64,000 nucleotides of DNA from NCBI RefSeq assembly GCF_027887165.1, contig NC_077228.1:424159207-424223206 (forward strand), written 5' to 3'. Made by a program: the position numbers and the translations under genes. Source of the DNA: Monodelphis domestica. Its lineage: Eukaryota > Chordata > Mammalia > Didelphimorphia > Didelphidae. Shown here one piece after another: positions 22,137 through 35,153 of this stretch; the first letter of the stretch is position 1; each line of letters starts with the position of its first letter. Under the pieces are notes generated by a model. It worked only from the letters and a program-made list of their open reading frames with translations, ran no database searches and was not told the origin of the DNA.

Positions 22137-25089
22137 ATCTATCATCTAGATTTTTGACAAGAGCAATACAAACATTGCAGTTATTACATGTTAATGTTGC
22201 TCTTTTGAAACACGCATACATTACCCAGTAAAGAAAAATATATATATTTAAAAGGGAAATTTTGTCATCTCCCAATCTATTGTCAGGTGGAATACTTAGC
22301 ATACCAGGGGTTAAAAATAAGAATCTGGTGCAGATGTCTAGTCCAGGGGGGGCACCATTTCAAGGACAGCAATGAGAGAAAACTTCCTGATGCCTTAACT
22401 CATCAGAGATCCCTGAAGGACAATTTAGAAGATGGCTTTGGAAAAGAATCTCATCAGGGACCTCCTGGGAGGTGGGAGATTTGGTGGGAGACTGCTGTGG
22501 CAGGAATTTTCAAGGGCCATTCTGGACTCTGGCATCTGTGTTATGGACCTGCAACAGTAAGATTCCACATACTGTACCCAGGATTCTAATTCTGTATCCC
22601 CTCCTCACCACAGTCAATACCACCAACCACAGCAGGGAAATTAACTAAAGCCCAGGGCTGGAATTGTTATAAAGAGTCACATTTCTCTCCCTTTGCCTTT
22701 TCCCTACGCATGCAGCAGGAAAGACATTTTCTTGTACTCCACCGACCAATTGTTTGAATTTTCTTAAATCTCCAAATATTTTTCATCCTTAAAAATCATG
22801 CAAGTCAGCTGTAGCCAGAAATAGGTAGGAATCTGAAAATTCAAATCCTTTGTTCTCTTTGAAATATCAATATAATTCACATGAATAATTCATTGAGGTT
22901 TACAGAACACTTCCTAATAGCTTTGTAAAGAAGATAATGTAAATATTATGTCCCTTTTAGCAATGAGGAAATTAAGTCAGAGAAATTCAGTGTTTGATCA
23001 GTCTTTTGGCCAGCAAGTGAAAGATTAAGAATCTATCTCACCCTATCTTGTGATTCCAAACCCAGTGCTCTTTCTACTAATGCAGTATTGTAGAGAGGGG
23101 AACTAATAACTTTCATTAGACATTATTCCCCTTCATGCACTCTTAACTCTGTCTAAAATTAGCTTCCTGCATTTGTTCATGCATGACACTTTCCATCTTC
23201 TTTCTCCAGGTCTTTGAACTAACTCTCCTGTAGTCTTCTCATGTACTCTCTTGAAGTGAGTTAAAGTGAGGATGGATTAAGATAAAACACGAAAAGTCCT
23301 CTGTGAAATTTAAATGGCATCTTCCCAGAAAAGAATATCTCCCCCTCAAAATTAACTTGTATTTTTCTAATACATAATTATATGTGTATATGTGTTTCCC
23401 CCCCAATATATGTAAGCTTCTTGAGGGAAGGACCATAGCCATTCCCCAGCATCTGGCACATAGTTCCCTGAGAGGAGAGGATTTATTGGGAAATGGAATG
23501 AGTCAAAAGCAAAGGATATCAATATCCTTCATTTAAATTTCAGTGGTTGGAAAATATAATCTAACTACAAAGGTCACAATATGTCCTGAATCATTTGAAA
23601 GGATTGCATGTTTTTGAAGACATAATTACCATAAAAAAGAACAAATTAGGAATAATATTTGGCCTTAATTTTAATCAGCACCAGGACAAAAACTAGACCG
23701 TACTATCGGAGGGATTACTGTGTCCTCCTTCCTAGGACATAGTAGTACTCTGTCCTCTTCCTAGTCAATTACTTACATTTTTATTGTCCCATAACTATTT
23801 ATGGGATCCCACTAGTATGAAATCCTTGCATTCAGCCTTATTCAGCTCTCAACTGAATTATAAACAATAAAATGTTTTATTCACAAGAGGTAAATTTGGT
23901 AGCTCCAAGTAATTCATTTCTCTCTGAGGAGGACAGAATCCCATGTGATTATCACATAGGATTTAAGTATTTTGCATTTTTTGATGATTTAAGATGCAAC
24001 ATAAAGTCTGCAGGATGTTACTATATGCAAAGAAAGAGGTATATATTTCCTTTGAGAATTCAATTTCTCCTTCTATAAGGAGCATAGTCAACTTTGGGGT
24101 ATATTTTCCTATTCTGAAAAAACAAGTTCCAAGAAATAAGATTTAAGGGAAAATATAGCTATATGTATATTAAAACCTAATTAGAAGAAATTACTTTTAC
24201 TTTCTTACTCTTCTGATAAATGTAAATTCCATAATAAAACTGAGATTCAACTATCAGAAAATCGTGCCTATAATACTAAAGAGACTACCTCGGAATGCTC
24301 CGTCAACATCCAACAATGTTTTTCTCCAGGAAGAATGACACAGCAAGGTTTTCAATAGCAGTCTTCAAAATGAAAACTAGCACATTAGTTTCAAGGTGCT
24401 TGAAACTTGCAACAATATTCTGAGGTTCTTTCTCCAAGCCTATGCAACTTCAATGAACTGAAAAGTTGATCAGAGCATCTTAAGGAAGCACTAAGGAAAT
24501 AAAAAGTAAGAAAATGAAATCTACTTGGAAGTTGCTTTTAATCCAACTCAATGAATTTTATATCAAGTGCCTACAATATAAGGTACTAGGCTAGATGCAG
24601 GGAAAAGAAAGACAAAATCAAAACACAGTCCTCAAAGGGTTGGGAGAGATTGTCTCTCTCCTTGTTACCCTCTCATGATATCCAGCATATCTCTTTGACA
24701 ATGAAAGGTTATGACAAGAACAAGAAAAATGTTTCAATGACCTCTTATCCACAGTGCCATCTAAACTCTTTCCCCATTACATGCCAGAATGCGGGGATTC
24801 TTTGTAGAGATAAAATAAGTGTTTGCCTCTGTGATATTATTTCGAAGGTTTTCAGAAGTACCACCACCCCAAAATCCATCTCCCATACTAATGTGAGTGG
24901 GAAATACTTGACATTCTACCATTAAGAATTCATTCCTTTCACTTAAAGTTTTATAGTCATGAAGAGTCCCCTATTAAAGTGCAAATGCCCTCAGGAGGAG
25001 TAACACATCAACTCATCATTAAATACTATTTAAAAGACAATGTTATATAGTGGAAAGATGTTTTATTCAAAAAGTTCAAATCCAGCTCT
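22137..25089. other. No gene recognised; scattered old SINE/L2 scraps
   Basis: A reversed MIR-like piece lies at about 22900-23080 (AATGAGGAAATTAAGTCAGAG). A forward L2 3' tail lies at about 23410-23475 (AGCTTCTTGAGGG, CATCTGGCACATAG). A reversed L2 tail lies at about 24550-24640. No exon is supported. Confidence 0.5.
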
Positions 25090-25330
25090 GCATTTGTTTT
25101 TCAGTTGTATCTGACTCTATGTAATCCCATTTAGGGTTTTCTTGGCAAAGATGCTGGAGTGGTTTGTCATTTCATTCTCCCAGGCATTTTATAGATATAG
25201 AAATTGAGGCAAACAGGATTAAGTGACTTGCCAGGGTCACAAAGCTAGTAAGTGTCTGAGGTCAGATTTGAATCCAGGTTCTCTTGATTCCAGGCCCAAC
25301 ACTCTACCCAGTGCACTGCCTCTGCTCTGT
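25090..25330 (-). repeat. Marsupial MIR/CORE-SINE type element, reversed
   Basis: Landmarks in order: TTCAGTTGTATCTGACTC, CTTGGCAAAGATGCTGGAG, GAAATTGAGGCAAACAGG, TTAAGTGACTTGCC and GTGTCTGAGG, ending near CACTGCCTCTGC. This is one of the better-preserved copies of this type in the window. Confidence 0.8.
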
Positions 25331-25615
25331 TATTTACTACCTATATGTCTTTCAGGAATCATTTAACTTCTCTGGGTCTCAGTTTTCTCAACTATAAAGT
25401 GATGGAGTTAGTCTAGAATAATGATTTCTAAGGTCTCAACTAGCACTATGTTCCCTGAACCTTTCTGAGGATTTGGTTCACCAGGTGGCAGTCTAACCAT
25501 CACAGCAAGATAAAAGGTCATATGGAGGAAAGAGAAGACTGGCTCTCTTTGGTTTCAGAGAGTAAAACCAGAAGCAATAGGTAGAAGCTGGGATAAAGCC
25601 AATTTAGACTTCAAT

Positions 25616-26006
<391 letters not shown>

Positions 26007-26861
26007 CTCCTGATAAATTAAAGCTGTCCAAGAGTAGAATGAGCTGTCTTGAGAGATATTTCATCTTTTCTGCAGCCTCTGCTAGATGGCACTTGTCAGT
26101 TATGTTAACACAGATATTACTTTTGAATAAGGGCCATCAAAGTACCTTCCTAATGCTCAAATCCCATGATTCTGTGAAAGCAAGGAGCAAAGCTCTGTAG
26201 GAATTGAACAAAAAATAGGCTAATTTAGTTTAAGAGAAGAATAAAGAGCTAAGTAGAGCTCTCTACTACCTGTGGGCATCCAGGAGGCATCACAAATGCA
26301 TGGGAATGGATTACAACAGAATGAGGGAGAAAGGTACTTAAAAGGGAAGAAGAAAGCAAGACATCAAGATTGCTTATATCAAAATAGGGTCAATTTTGGC
26401 TTTTGTTGTTCATTTCAAACGAGTCTTCTCTCCAATTTCAGAGAGCAGAAGCTTCCCAGGAAGTAAAGGCACAGTTTCTTTGAAAGATTGACCCAAGATA
26501 ACTTAAGTCTTTCTGTGTCATTATGATTTATTAAAATGTGCTATGGCTTCACATAGTTGTATTTGGGAATTCTTTAAAGATTCCTGTATTTTTTTCCTAG
26601 TCTTTACCCCTAGATATGGTGAAACATGCTTCTTCAGAGTTAGGTCAGGAGTCTTCTCCAAGCATTCTTTATCCTCCACTCCTGGTGCCAAATCCTGGAT
26701 CATGTCATAATGATTCGTGTCCTTGAAAATCAGAGGTCATTATCATTTTTCTTCTCATTCTATGTCTATATAATAGAAGACCTACATGCTGAGAATTCTA
26801 GATTCTGAAAATGGAAGCATGACGTGACGTTGGATTGTGTTTCATGCTGTCTGAAAAATTT

Positions 26862-26862
<1 letters not shown>
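26007..26862. other. No gene recognised
   Basis: No coding exon is seen. A short imperfect palindrome pair (TCATTATGA at 26519, TCATAATGA near 26705) flanks about 190 bp, without other transposon features. Confidence 0.4.
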
Positions 26863-27232
<370 letters not shown>

Positions 27233-28234
27233 ACACATATATGTATATGCATAAATTAACATACATACCTATACAAATGTATATCAATGAATACACTTGT
27301 GTATGTATAAATACATAATTTATAATGTACATATATTTTTTATATAATGGGGTATGTATAAAATGTGAGTGCCTATATAAGACATACATATGTATAGCTA
27401 GGCATACTTTTATATATATATATATATATATATGTACATATACATATATAAATCTTAACAGGGCATAAATATGTACATATATGCATGTGAGTGTGAATGA
27501 TGACAGCATAAATGGGGCAAGAAACAAAGTCTCTCAGAGAAAGAGAGAAATCATGACAATCGATCCAAGATTCCATATTACACTACCATCTGCTCAGGGG
27601 CACTACCACGCAAAATAAATTGGCATATTTGATTAGGCAGAGGAAGAGCTGGTTTCTAGAAGGCAGGTTCTCTAGTCATCCATGGACTTTTAGAGACTGT
27701 TTTCCCTTGCTCTCTTATCATGCAAGAACATTTACATCCTAAAAACAAGTACAGATGAATCAATAAAATGCAAAATCCTATAACAAAGACACATCTGCTT
27801 TTCAGATTGGGAAAATGCAAATCAAAAACCTATGCTGGCCAATGTCCTAAGCTAAAAGTGCTTTAAAGAAAGGAAATTAAAGAGGGTACTCATCAAAACC
27901 TTGGATACAATGACAAAGATGCCCTTTCTCTTCTCTTCTACCAATTTGTATAGACTCTTTTCCTTATGCTCTTCATTCGTAGACTAACTGATTTATTAAG
28001 GACTTTCACTTCCTCTAACTGATTATTTCTTTAGCAATTGTTCTCCGTTTGTGGGTCAAAGAATTTAGAGTTCACAAACTCATAATCTCATAAACATGTT
28101 AAAGATGTGATTGTGCCAGCAAAAGGAATTTCTTATGAGGAAGAAACTCCCAGTGTCTCACATATGTCCACCAATGTAGGTTTGAACTCATCTATAATTT
28201 AGCAAAGAAATTCTAGGAAGTTACCAAAGATATA
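27233..28234. other. No gene recognised; TA-rich microsatellite at about 27409-27450
   Basis: The first 250 bp are dense in ATGTATA-type repeats, with a (TA)n run at about 27411-27432. The rest is unassigned. Confidence 0.45.
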
Positions 28235-28740
28235 TAAAGATATTAAATGATTTGCCCAGGTTCTCACAACTAGTTAATGTCAGAAACAGAAATAGAAGTC
28301 AGATCTCCTGGACTCTAATCCCAGCATTCTATTTATCACACCACATTGATAGGGAGAACATTAGAGTTGGAAAAGACCATAGAGGTATCACCTCAGTACA
28401 ATTCCCTCTTCCAACACATTAAAAAACCAGGGACTAGATCAGTCAGGTAGCTTGTAAGAGGCCATACATTGAATGAGGTTTTTTATGTCACGCCCACCAA
28501 TTGGGAGCTATAGTATATAGTGTATTGGACTTGGAATAAAGAAGAGGATTTCAAATCCTTCTTCAGATACTTGCCAAGTAGGAGACCCTGAGCAAATCTT
28601 AGCCTCTCTATTAAATTCAGTTTCTTCCTCTTTTAAGTGGCGATGAGACCATCTACCTCAGACTGTTATTGTGAGGACCCAGATAGATAATATATGTAAA
28701 ACTCCTTGTGAACCTTAACATGCTATATACACTAGCTACT
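28235..28740. repeat. Two MIR-type SINEs (28235-28350 reversed; 28495-28740 forward)
   Basis: The reversed piece reads AAATGATTTGCCCAGG and GAAGTCAGATCTCCTGGACTC. The forward piece reads GTGTATTGGACTTGGA, CAGTTTCTTCCTCTTTTAAG and GTATATAAC-like tail sequence. Confidence 0.65.
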
Positions 28741-29164
28741 AGCCCCAAGGAGAACCATGGAACAAGCAACAAAACACAAAAGACAACTAGAAAAGGCCAA
28801 TGATTCGTGCTCTTTGTAAGTCTATGACACTAACAAAATGTTATGTTGTTTGTTTGTTTTTTTAATTTATTTACACACAGTGTTGTTTTATGCAGTCGAC
28901 AAGCATTTATTATTAAGCGTTTTCCATGTGCTAGGCACTATACTAAGTGCTAGTATACAAAAAAAAAGGCAAAAAATAAAAACTCAGCTCCTTCCTCAAG
29001 CAGCTCCCATTTTAACCTGGAGACAACTGTGTATACAAGGCATTTACAACATAATGTCATCACAAAGGAAAGGCACTAAAAGCTGGAGGGACAAGGCCTT
29101 CTGCAATAGGTGGGATTTGAGCTGAGTCTTTAAGAAAAATCTGGGAGGCTAGTAAGCAGAGGTG

Positions 29165-29335
29165 AGGAGACAGACAGACAGACAGACAGACATAGACAGA
29201 GAGACAGAGGCAGAGACAAAGAGATAAAAGACAGAGAGACAGATGAACAGAAAGACAGTCAGACAGAAACAGACAGAAAGACAGACAAACAAGACAGAAA
29301 CAAAGACAGAGACAGTGACAGGGAGAAAAAGGGAA
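29165..29335. repeat. GACA/GACAGA microsatellite
   Basis: Imperfect GACA, GACAGA and GACAAA units lie inside the L2 copy. Confidence 0.9.
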
Positions 29336-29689
29336 GAGAGAGACAGAGCATTTCAGGCATGACACCAGCCAATGAATAGACAAAGTAGGAAGATGAAGTA
29401 TGTGGTACAAAGGACAGGAAGTAAGCCAGTGTAGAGGGATCATAGTGTGGGGTCTGGATAAACTGCAAAGAGACTGGAAAACTAAGAAAGGGCCAGGAGA
29501 TAAAGGGCTTTAAATGACAAGGATCTTATGCTTCATTCTGGAGATGAGGAGCCATTTAGATTAAGTAGGGATAGAGGAAGGGCCTGATGTAGTCAGACTT
29601 GTGCTTATGAAAATCACTTTGGAAGTTGAATGGAGGATGTAATAGAGAGGGGAGAAACTAGAGGCAGAGAAATCAATTAGAAAGTTATT

Positions 29690-29970
29690 GGAAGGGGCAG
29701 TTAGACAGCTCTGTGGAAAGAGCCAGGGCTAGAGACGTCAAATCTGGCCTCTGACGCTCCCTAGCTGTAGGACCACAAGTCACTTAACCCCCATTGCCTA
29801 GCCCTTACCACTCTTCTGCCTTGGAACCAGGACTCAGTATTGATTCTTAGTTAGAAAGTAAGGTTATTATATCAACATAATTATTATTATGTAGTTATTA
29901 ATAAAAAATATTAAACTAATAAACTAATTTTATAGTTTAAAAAAAGAAAGTAAGGTTTAAATAAGGACAG
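29690..29970 (+). mobile_element. tRNA-derived marsupial SINE inside the L2 copy
   Basis: Landmarks: GGGGCAGTTAGACAGCTCTG, CACAAGTCACTTAACCCCC, ATTGCCTAGCCCTTACCAC, TCTTCTGCCTTGGAACCA and TATTGATTCTTAGTTAGAAAG, with an AT-rich tail to about 29960. The near copies AAAGTTATTGGA on the left and AAAGCTATTGGA on the right look like the target duplication. Confidence 0.85.
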
Positions 29971-30089
29971 CAAGAAAGAAAGCTATTGGAATAATCTGAG
30001 CTAGAGGTAATGAGGACCTGTGCTAGGGTGTCAGCTCCTAAAAAGGGTCTGGGTCTGGGTCCAGTCCCTCCCTTGAACAGAACCTAGAA

Positions 30090-30720
30090 GCATGATACAG
30101 TGAAAGTGAGTTTGGAGTCAGACCTGGGTTCAAATTCCATCTCTGTCATTTACCACTTGCATAACCTTGGACAAATCATGACCTTAAACTCTCTGGCCTC
30201 AGGTGCTTCATTTATAAAATTAATACACTGGGCCAGATAACCTCTGAGATTAAAAACTATCACATGTCTCAATGTTCTCATTTATAAAATAATGACCTAC
30301 AAATTGGATAAGATTTCTTCCAACTTTAAACTTATATGTTTCTAGTCTACTCTCTATCATAAGTAATCTCCCTCGGCTATCAAGGACACATATTGTCTGT
30401 CATGCAAGCGAATAAGTATTTCAAGATTGATAATGCCTCTAATGCGGCTTTGCAATATATTTGTAGTAGATAAAGTGTTGACTTGGGTCAGGAAAACATG
30501 GGTCCAAATCCTACTTTTGACACTTAGTAGCTACGTGACACTGTGACTTAGTCTCTGTGGCCTCATTAAGGGGTTAAGCCCAATACTGTGATCTACTGGA
30601 AAGCAAATACAGTTTTTACCTTTTTTTGTATTCCCAATTCTTAGCACAGTGCTGGCACATAGTAGGTGCTTAATAAAGGTTTATTGATTGATTGATCTCT
30701 AATATTTCTTCCAGCTCTAA
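30090..30720 (+). repeat. MIR-type SINEs and an L2 3' tail
   Basis: 30090-30275 is a forward MIR (GAGTTTGGAGTCAGACCTGG, CTTGGACAAATCATGACC, GCCTCAGGTGCTTCATTTAT). 30465-30570 is a weaker one. 30625-30700 is a forward L2 3' end (CTTAGCACAGTGCTGGCACA, TTAATAAAGG, a TTGA tail). Confidence 0.75.
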
Positions 30721-31529
30721 GTCTATGGTTCTGGTTCTATATCATGGCAATAAAAAGCTATTGAAAAAGTGAGGCAAGCTATAAAGAATAAGACAAATTC
30801 GTGTATCAAATCAGAAAAATCCATTGCCAAGATGTGTACTATTGAAAGCAGAGGTCAGAAAAATGACTTGATAACCCATTTTTTCTTCATCCTTCATTCT
30901 GTCCTCATCCCTCTCTCAACAATGGCTTAATAACTAGGCTCTCAAGATATTATTTATGCATACAAAGAGAAACAATTTTATATTTTTATATTTATATATA
31001 TTTAATATTTTTATATTAGAGTTTTATTGCAGATGTGTGCATGCACACACACATGGAATAAAACTCTAATGTGTTTAGGATTGAAACGTGCTATATGAAT
31101 TTAGTTTAAGATATCATTGCATTAATATCCACCCATGGTCCTTTTTCATTGTGGAACATGAAATTGCTTTTTTTGCATTTAATCATTCACCAGAGCTTTT
31201 TACTATATATTACCATGTCACAAATATTACCTTTTAAACATTTTGATAGCTTGGCAAATAGGCTGGTATGTTAATGTCCCCTTCTAAGTTTTGTAGCTGT
31301 CTTCTCTAATAGTTCATAAACTATTAATAAACAGAACATCAGAAAAAAGGATAACCGCATTTGCAAAGAATTGTGAATGCAGGTGAAATACTATTTTTCA
31401 GGCATTTTTAAGTTTGACACATTTAGATCTTATGCCATCCTGAACACTGCCTCCTAAAACGGTGAAGCACAGTGGGCAGGAAACTGTTTTTTTTTTTTGA
31501 GAGCTTGGCATAAAATGCAATTAAGTCAC
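30721..31529. other. No gene recognised
   Basis: AT-rich, with a TATATTT-rich stretch near 30975-31020. No repeat family was assigned. Confidence 0.4.
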
Positions 31530-32170
31530 ATCATCCCAAGAGCATATGTAAATGAAGTAAGAAGGAGGGCAGCCAACAAAGAAAGAAGGGAGGCAGATCT
31601 GCTAGCATACCTATCTCTATTCATCATTGATGAAAGTATTTCCAGGGATGCATCAAATCAAAAGATAACAGATTTAGAGTGGGAACTGATCTTACATATC
31701 ATAGCTCTTTGAATCACCATTTTTGAACCCTAACGCCTTAATCTCCAATATGCAAAATCCAAATGGGAGAGAAATTCTCTAGAGATGGTGATATGTTTCA
31801 GATGCTTCTGTTTGCAGATGACATGTTTTGATCAAGTTCCAGAGTACTACGGTGATTGTTTAATTGAATTCATAGCCACTCTGAAAATATTAGCCTAATA
31901 ATCAGATTTTTAAATGGTGTGTAGGAATTTATCTCCAGGAACCAATAGGGTTAGGGGGTACCCTTCCTCCATAGAATAGGATTTCTAAAGTCAGCTCCAT
32001 AATCTACATGGGAAGGAAAAATAAAATGGATAAAGAATGCCTATTGTCTGAAGAATGAATCAGTCTACCATCTTGGAAAAAGCATTACAGACAATGAGCT
32101 AGGCTTACAAGCCGATAGGAGAAAGGGAATGAGTTGAATACCATTTGAAGAAAGGCCATGGTTTTCTAAA
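31530..32170 (+). mobile_element. Decayed RTE-type LINE fragment (reverse transcriptase)
   Basis: Around 31800-31835 the DNA reads CAGATGCTTCTGTTTGCAGA TGACAT, i.e. Q-M-L-L-F-A-D-D, the reverse-transcriptase catalytic box. About 250 bp later (near 32070-32150) the translation V-Y-H-L-G-K-S-I-T-D-N-E-L-G matches the conserved YLGREI...DNDL block of RTE/BovB LINEs, with basic residues (ADRRKG) after it. Many stops and frameshifts are present. This is a fossil of a non-L1, non-L2 LINE lineage. Confidence 0.6.
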
Positions 32171-33495
32171 TGATTCAGTGTTGATCTCTGATACACAAAG
32201 GAAAAATATCCTCTTAATGCCACTATTCTCTTTCTAAAACTATATCATTATGAATCATGGAATACTACAATTTTTAAGGAATCAAAATTATGGAGATCCT
32301 GAAAATTCTTGAGATGCATGGTGATCATAAATAATTACTCATAGAATCTATCTACAAATAGTTCCTCCACTTCTTTTCCTCTCATTTCTTTTAACTTCTT
32401 TGCAGTTTATATTCTGGTCTCATCATTCAACAAAAACTTCTCTCTCCAATTTGCCAATGATTTCTTAATGATTAGATCTAATGGACTGTTCTCAAACCTT
32501 TTCATTTTGGATCTTCCTATAGTTTTTTGGCACCTTCAGTCATCTATTTCCCTATATACTCTCTTTTCTCTAGATTCTTATGGCATCGATTCCTCTTCTT
32601 TCTCTTCCAAGTTGATGACTCCTTCACAGTTTCCTTTGCTGATAATATACTATATGATCAAATTGTGTGACCCTTATGCCACTTAAGGGCAAAACACCTA
32701 TCATAGCTTCCAAGGGTAAGACTATATCATCCACCTTTAGACAGTAAGACATGGATAGAGTATATCATGTTACCAACAGCAATTTATATGTGCAAGAAAT
32801 AGCATCAAAAATAGATTTGCCTTAAATATGTCATGAAATTAACAATCATCAAAAAAGGAAATATAAGATTTTTTAAATGGTGGCCTAACATATAGTCATG
32901 TGATAAAAACAAGGGTACATGGCAACAGGATAGTCTGAATTCTGAATTTGCTCCCAAAAAAAATTTTAAAGGCCTCTTTAGAGCAGGGATTATTAATTTT
33001 TTTGTCTTATAAGCACCTTTAGTAGTCTAGAGTAGCCTATGGTCAGGAACCATGAAAGCACTAACTAAATTTGCAATAGGAGCAATATTCTCTTGTTATA
33101 GCTCTATAATCCACAAAGGATAAAGTATCAAATGGCTAATGCAGGTCTGTTGTCCAGAAAATGACACTTAGTTGTTTGGGTGGATTATCAAATTGGTCTG
33201 CCAATACAGATGCCTTGGGAAGGTATTATAAATAGTCCATGAACTGGGCTTAGAATTGAATAAAGGGGAGAGAATATGCTAGATTGCATTTGGGAAATAA
33301 TCATCACTCAGTATTTTAAAATAATAGCTAAATTCTAGTTTGAAGTTAGTGAAAATAATGCAACATTTTAATTCTCATCCAAGTTCAAAGATCTTTTGAA
33401 ATCTATCCATGAACCCCTTCCTTCAATGCCAGGTTAAAAACTTCTGACAAAGAGGAAATCTCCCAGTAAATCTATATAGGATTCATAGATAGGCA
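32171..33495. other. No gene recognised
   Basis: No exon or clear repeat is seen. The short open frame at 32468-32686 has no recognisable motif. Confidence 0.4.
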
Positions 33496-33815
33496 GTGTA
33501 ACAGTTAAGTTCATTTCTCTACTAAAAGTATTATATTTTTAGAGGTTTATTAAAGATTATTAGAAAACAAGGATAAAGAAAATACAAAATAAGAGAGCAC
33601 GTGCCTAGGGCACATAGCCCATTCACAGCCACTTACATCTTGCCTGCATGTGCTTAGAAGCAGAAGAAGAGAAACATGAAGTAGGCAGAATCAGTTTAAA
33701 TACAAATTTTGTTCTCAGCCCAGGTGGGGGATCTCAGGTGAGATTATAGGGCATTCTGGGAAATTCCAAGGATTTCTGGGGATTGAAGTCTGGGATTCAA
33801 ATCTCCATATTTACA
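33496..33815 (-). repeat. Solo LTR of an old ERV
   Basis: Plus-strand ends are TGTAACAGTT and CATATTTACA (TG...CA), flanked on both sides by GCAG (33492-33495 and 33816-33819), a 4-bp target duplication. Read on the minus strand it has CCCAGAATGCCC, a TATA-like GTATTTAAAC and an AATAAA signal (TTTAATAAACCTC), in LTR order. A solo LTR of 320 bp remains after recombination between the two ends of a provirus. Confidence 0.8.
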
Positions 33816-34761
33816 GCAGAAAGAGATAAGAAGGCATTGGTGGGGTCCCAGCTATACTAAGAGAAGGGACAGTTATATTGATGAAATTATGAAAATATTG
33901 AAGTATTGAAGCATCAAGCTTATTTTACAATTGGGTCTACATGGATCCTTTTAAGATTCTTCAGGTATAGGGATCAAGTAGGGATAGAAAGAGAAGAAAT
34001 AGTATGTAAAAACTGTAATTATCTTAACTTTCAGGTGAATTATGCATTCCTAAAATGCTTCTTATAGCTCTCTTGTTAATAGGATTAGCTACACAAGATT
34101 TGGTCTGGCTTTCATCACATGAACTAGTTACTGGGGAGACTAAATTTAGAAGACTACAGTTTTGTTACTGGCAGACTTTAGCAAAATTACCGTGGGAATT
34201 TCTGCAGATGACTTCAAACCAGAGACGTGGTTCTACTAGTAGGAGCTCCCCCCAGAGCTGCCTTGAGAATGTAGTCTATTTTAGAACTTCTAAGGGAATA
34301 TGTTTCCAGGGATCAGATGACCATATATGACAGGTGGGATTCAAGATGAAATATGTTAATTATATAGATATCAGGAGTGGGTTATGAGGAACATGGATAT
34401 TTTAGGTTATTTAATATTGATAGTTGTTGTTATATTACTTTGGCTTTAATATTTCATAATGTTTGTCTGAAAAAGAATTCCTTTTATTTATATTCTGTGA
34501 TCAGGGTCATTCCTCCTTCAACTTTAGAGCAATTGAAAATCTTTTGTTTATATTACCCTCACCTGATGAAAACTTGACTTATAAAGTAATAATCTTACTT
34601 TTTTTACTTTCCTCAAGTAAAAACCAAAGAGAATTCTAACCTTCCTAAAATGAGTTAGTTATTCCCTTAGGTAACCATATAAGGGAGGATTTCTCTGACC
34701 CTAGTTTTCTTGGTTACCCTGGTGATATGTAGATCTCCTCCTTCAGTCAATTCATTGCAAA
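33816..34761. other. No gene recognised
   Basis: The open frames at 34055-34330 and 34377-34577 show no known domain and no clear splice context. Confidence 0.4.
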
Positions 34762-34776
34762 CTCTAATTGGAATTT
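34762..34776. repeat. Left target-site duplication of L1 copy B
   Basis: CTCTAATTGGAATTT is repeated exactly at 42065-42079, on the other side of the L1. Confidence 0.93.
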
Positions 34777-35153
34777 TTTTTGTTTGTTTTTAAAACATTA
34801 TTTTATTTGGTCATTTTCATACATTGTTCATTGGAAACAGATCATTTTCTTTCCTCCCCCCCAATACCCCCTTCCCCCCTCCCCACCCCACTCCTGCCAT
34901 CCCTTCCCTGTGTCCTTGCTCTGAACCCATTTCCTTGTTGTTGGTATTTGCATTAGGGCGCTCATTTAGCTTCTCTCCTCGATCATATCACCTCAACCTC
35001 TGTAGTCAAGCAGTTGCTTTTCCTCAGTGTTTTTACTCCCTCAGTTTGTCCTCTGCTTGAGGATAGGTTTTTTTTGTTTGTTTGTTTTTTGTTTTCTTGT
35101 AGATCACTGCAAGTTGATCAGGGACATTGAAAAGCCATTACTGGAGAAGTCCA
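34777..35153 (-). other. L1 copy B 3' UTR with a G-rich tract
   Basis: On the minus strand, about 34851-34900 contains four or more runs of 4-7 Gs (GGGGTGGGGAGGGGGG, then GGGGG), a potential G-quadruplex of the kind found in many mammalian L1 3' UTRs. The tail is a short A/T-rich run near 34775-34800. Confidence 0.8.

Larger units (their letters stand above)
28893..30060 (-). mobile_element. L2 (LINE-2) copy, reversed, split by a SINE and a microsatellite
   Basis: Read from the plus strand it starts with the reversed L2 3' end (AAGCATTTATTATTAAGCG, TGCTAGGCACTATACTAAG). It continues through reversed ORF2 C-terminal sequence such as AAAGGGCTTTAAATGACAAG and AAAATCACTTTGGAAGTTGAA. A GACA-rich microsatellite (29165-29335) has expanded inside it. 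A SINE inserted at about 29693 splits it, and L2 sequence resumes at about 29972 (AGAAAGCTATTGGAATAATC). Confidence 0.8.

Noticed and set aside
21902-22302. Serine/leucine and arginine/glutamate open frames
   Set aside because: Artefact of the CT/AC microsatellite.
26519-26713. Possible small DNA transposon with ends TCATTATGA / TCATAATGA
   Set aside because: The inverted ends are only 9 bp, with no convincing target duplication or known family start.
34055-34577. Two open frames with hydrophobic starts
   Set aside because: Under 100 residues, no known domain, no splice signals that tie them to a gene, in repeat-rich DNA.
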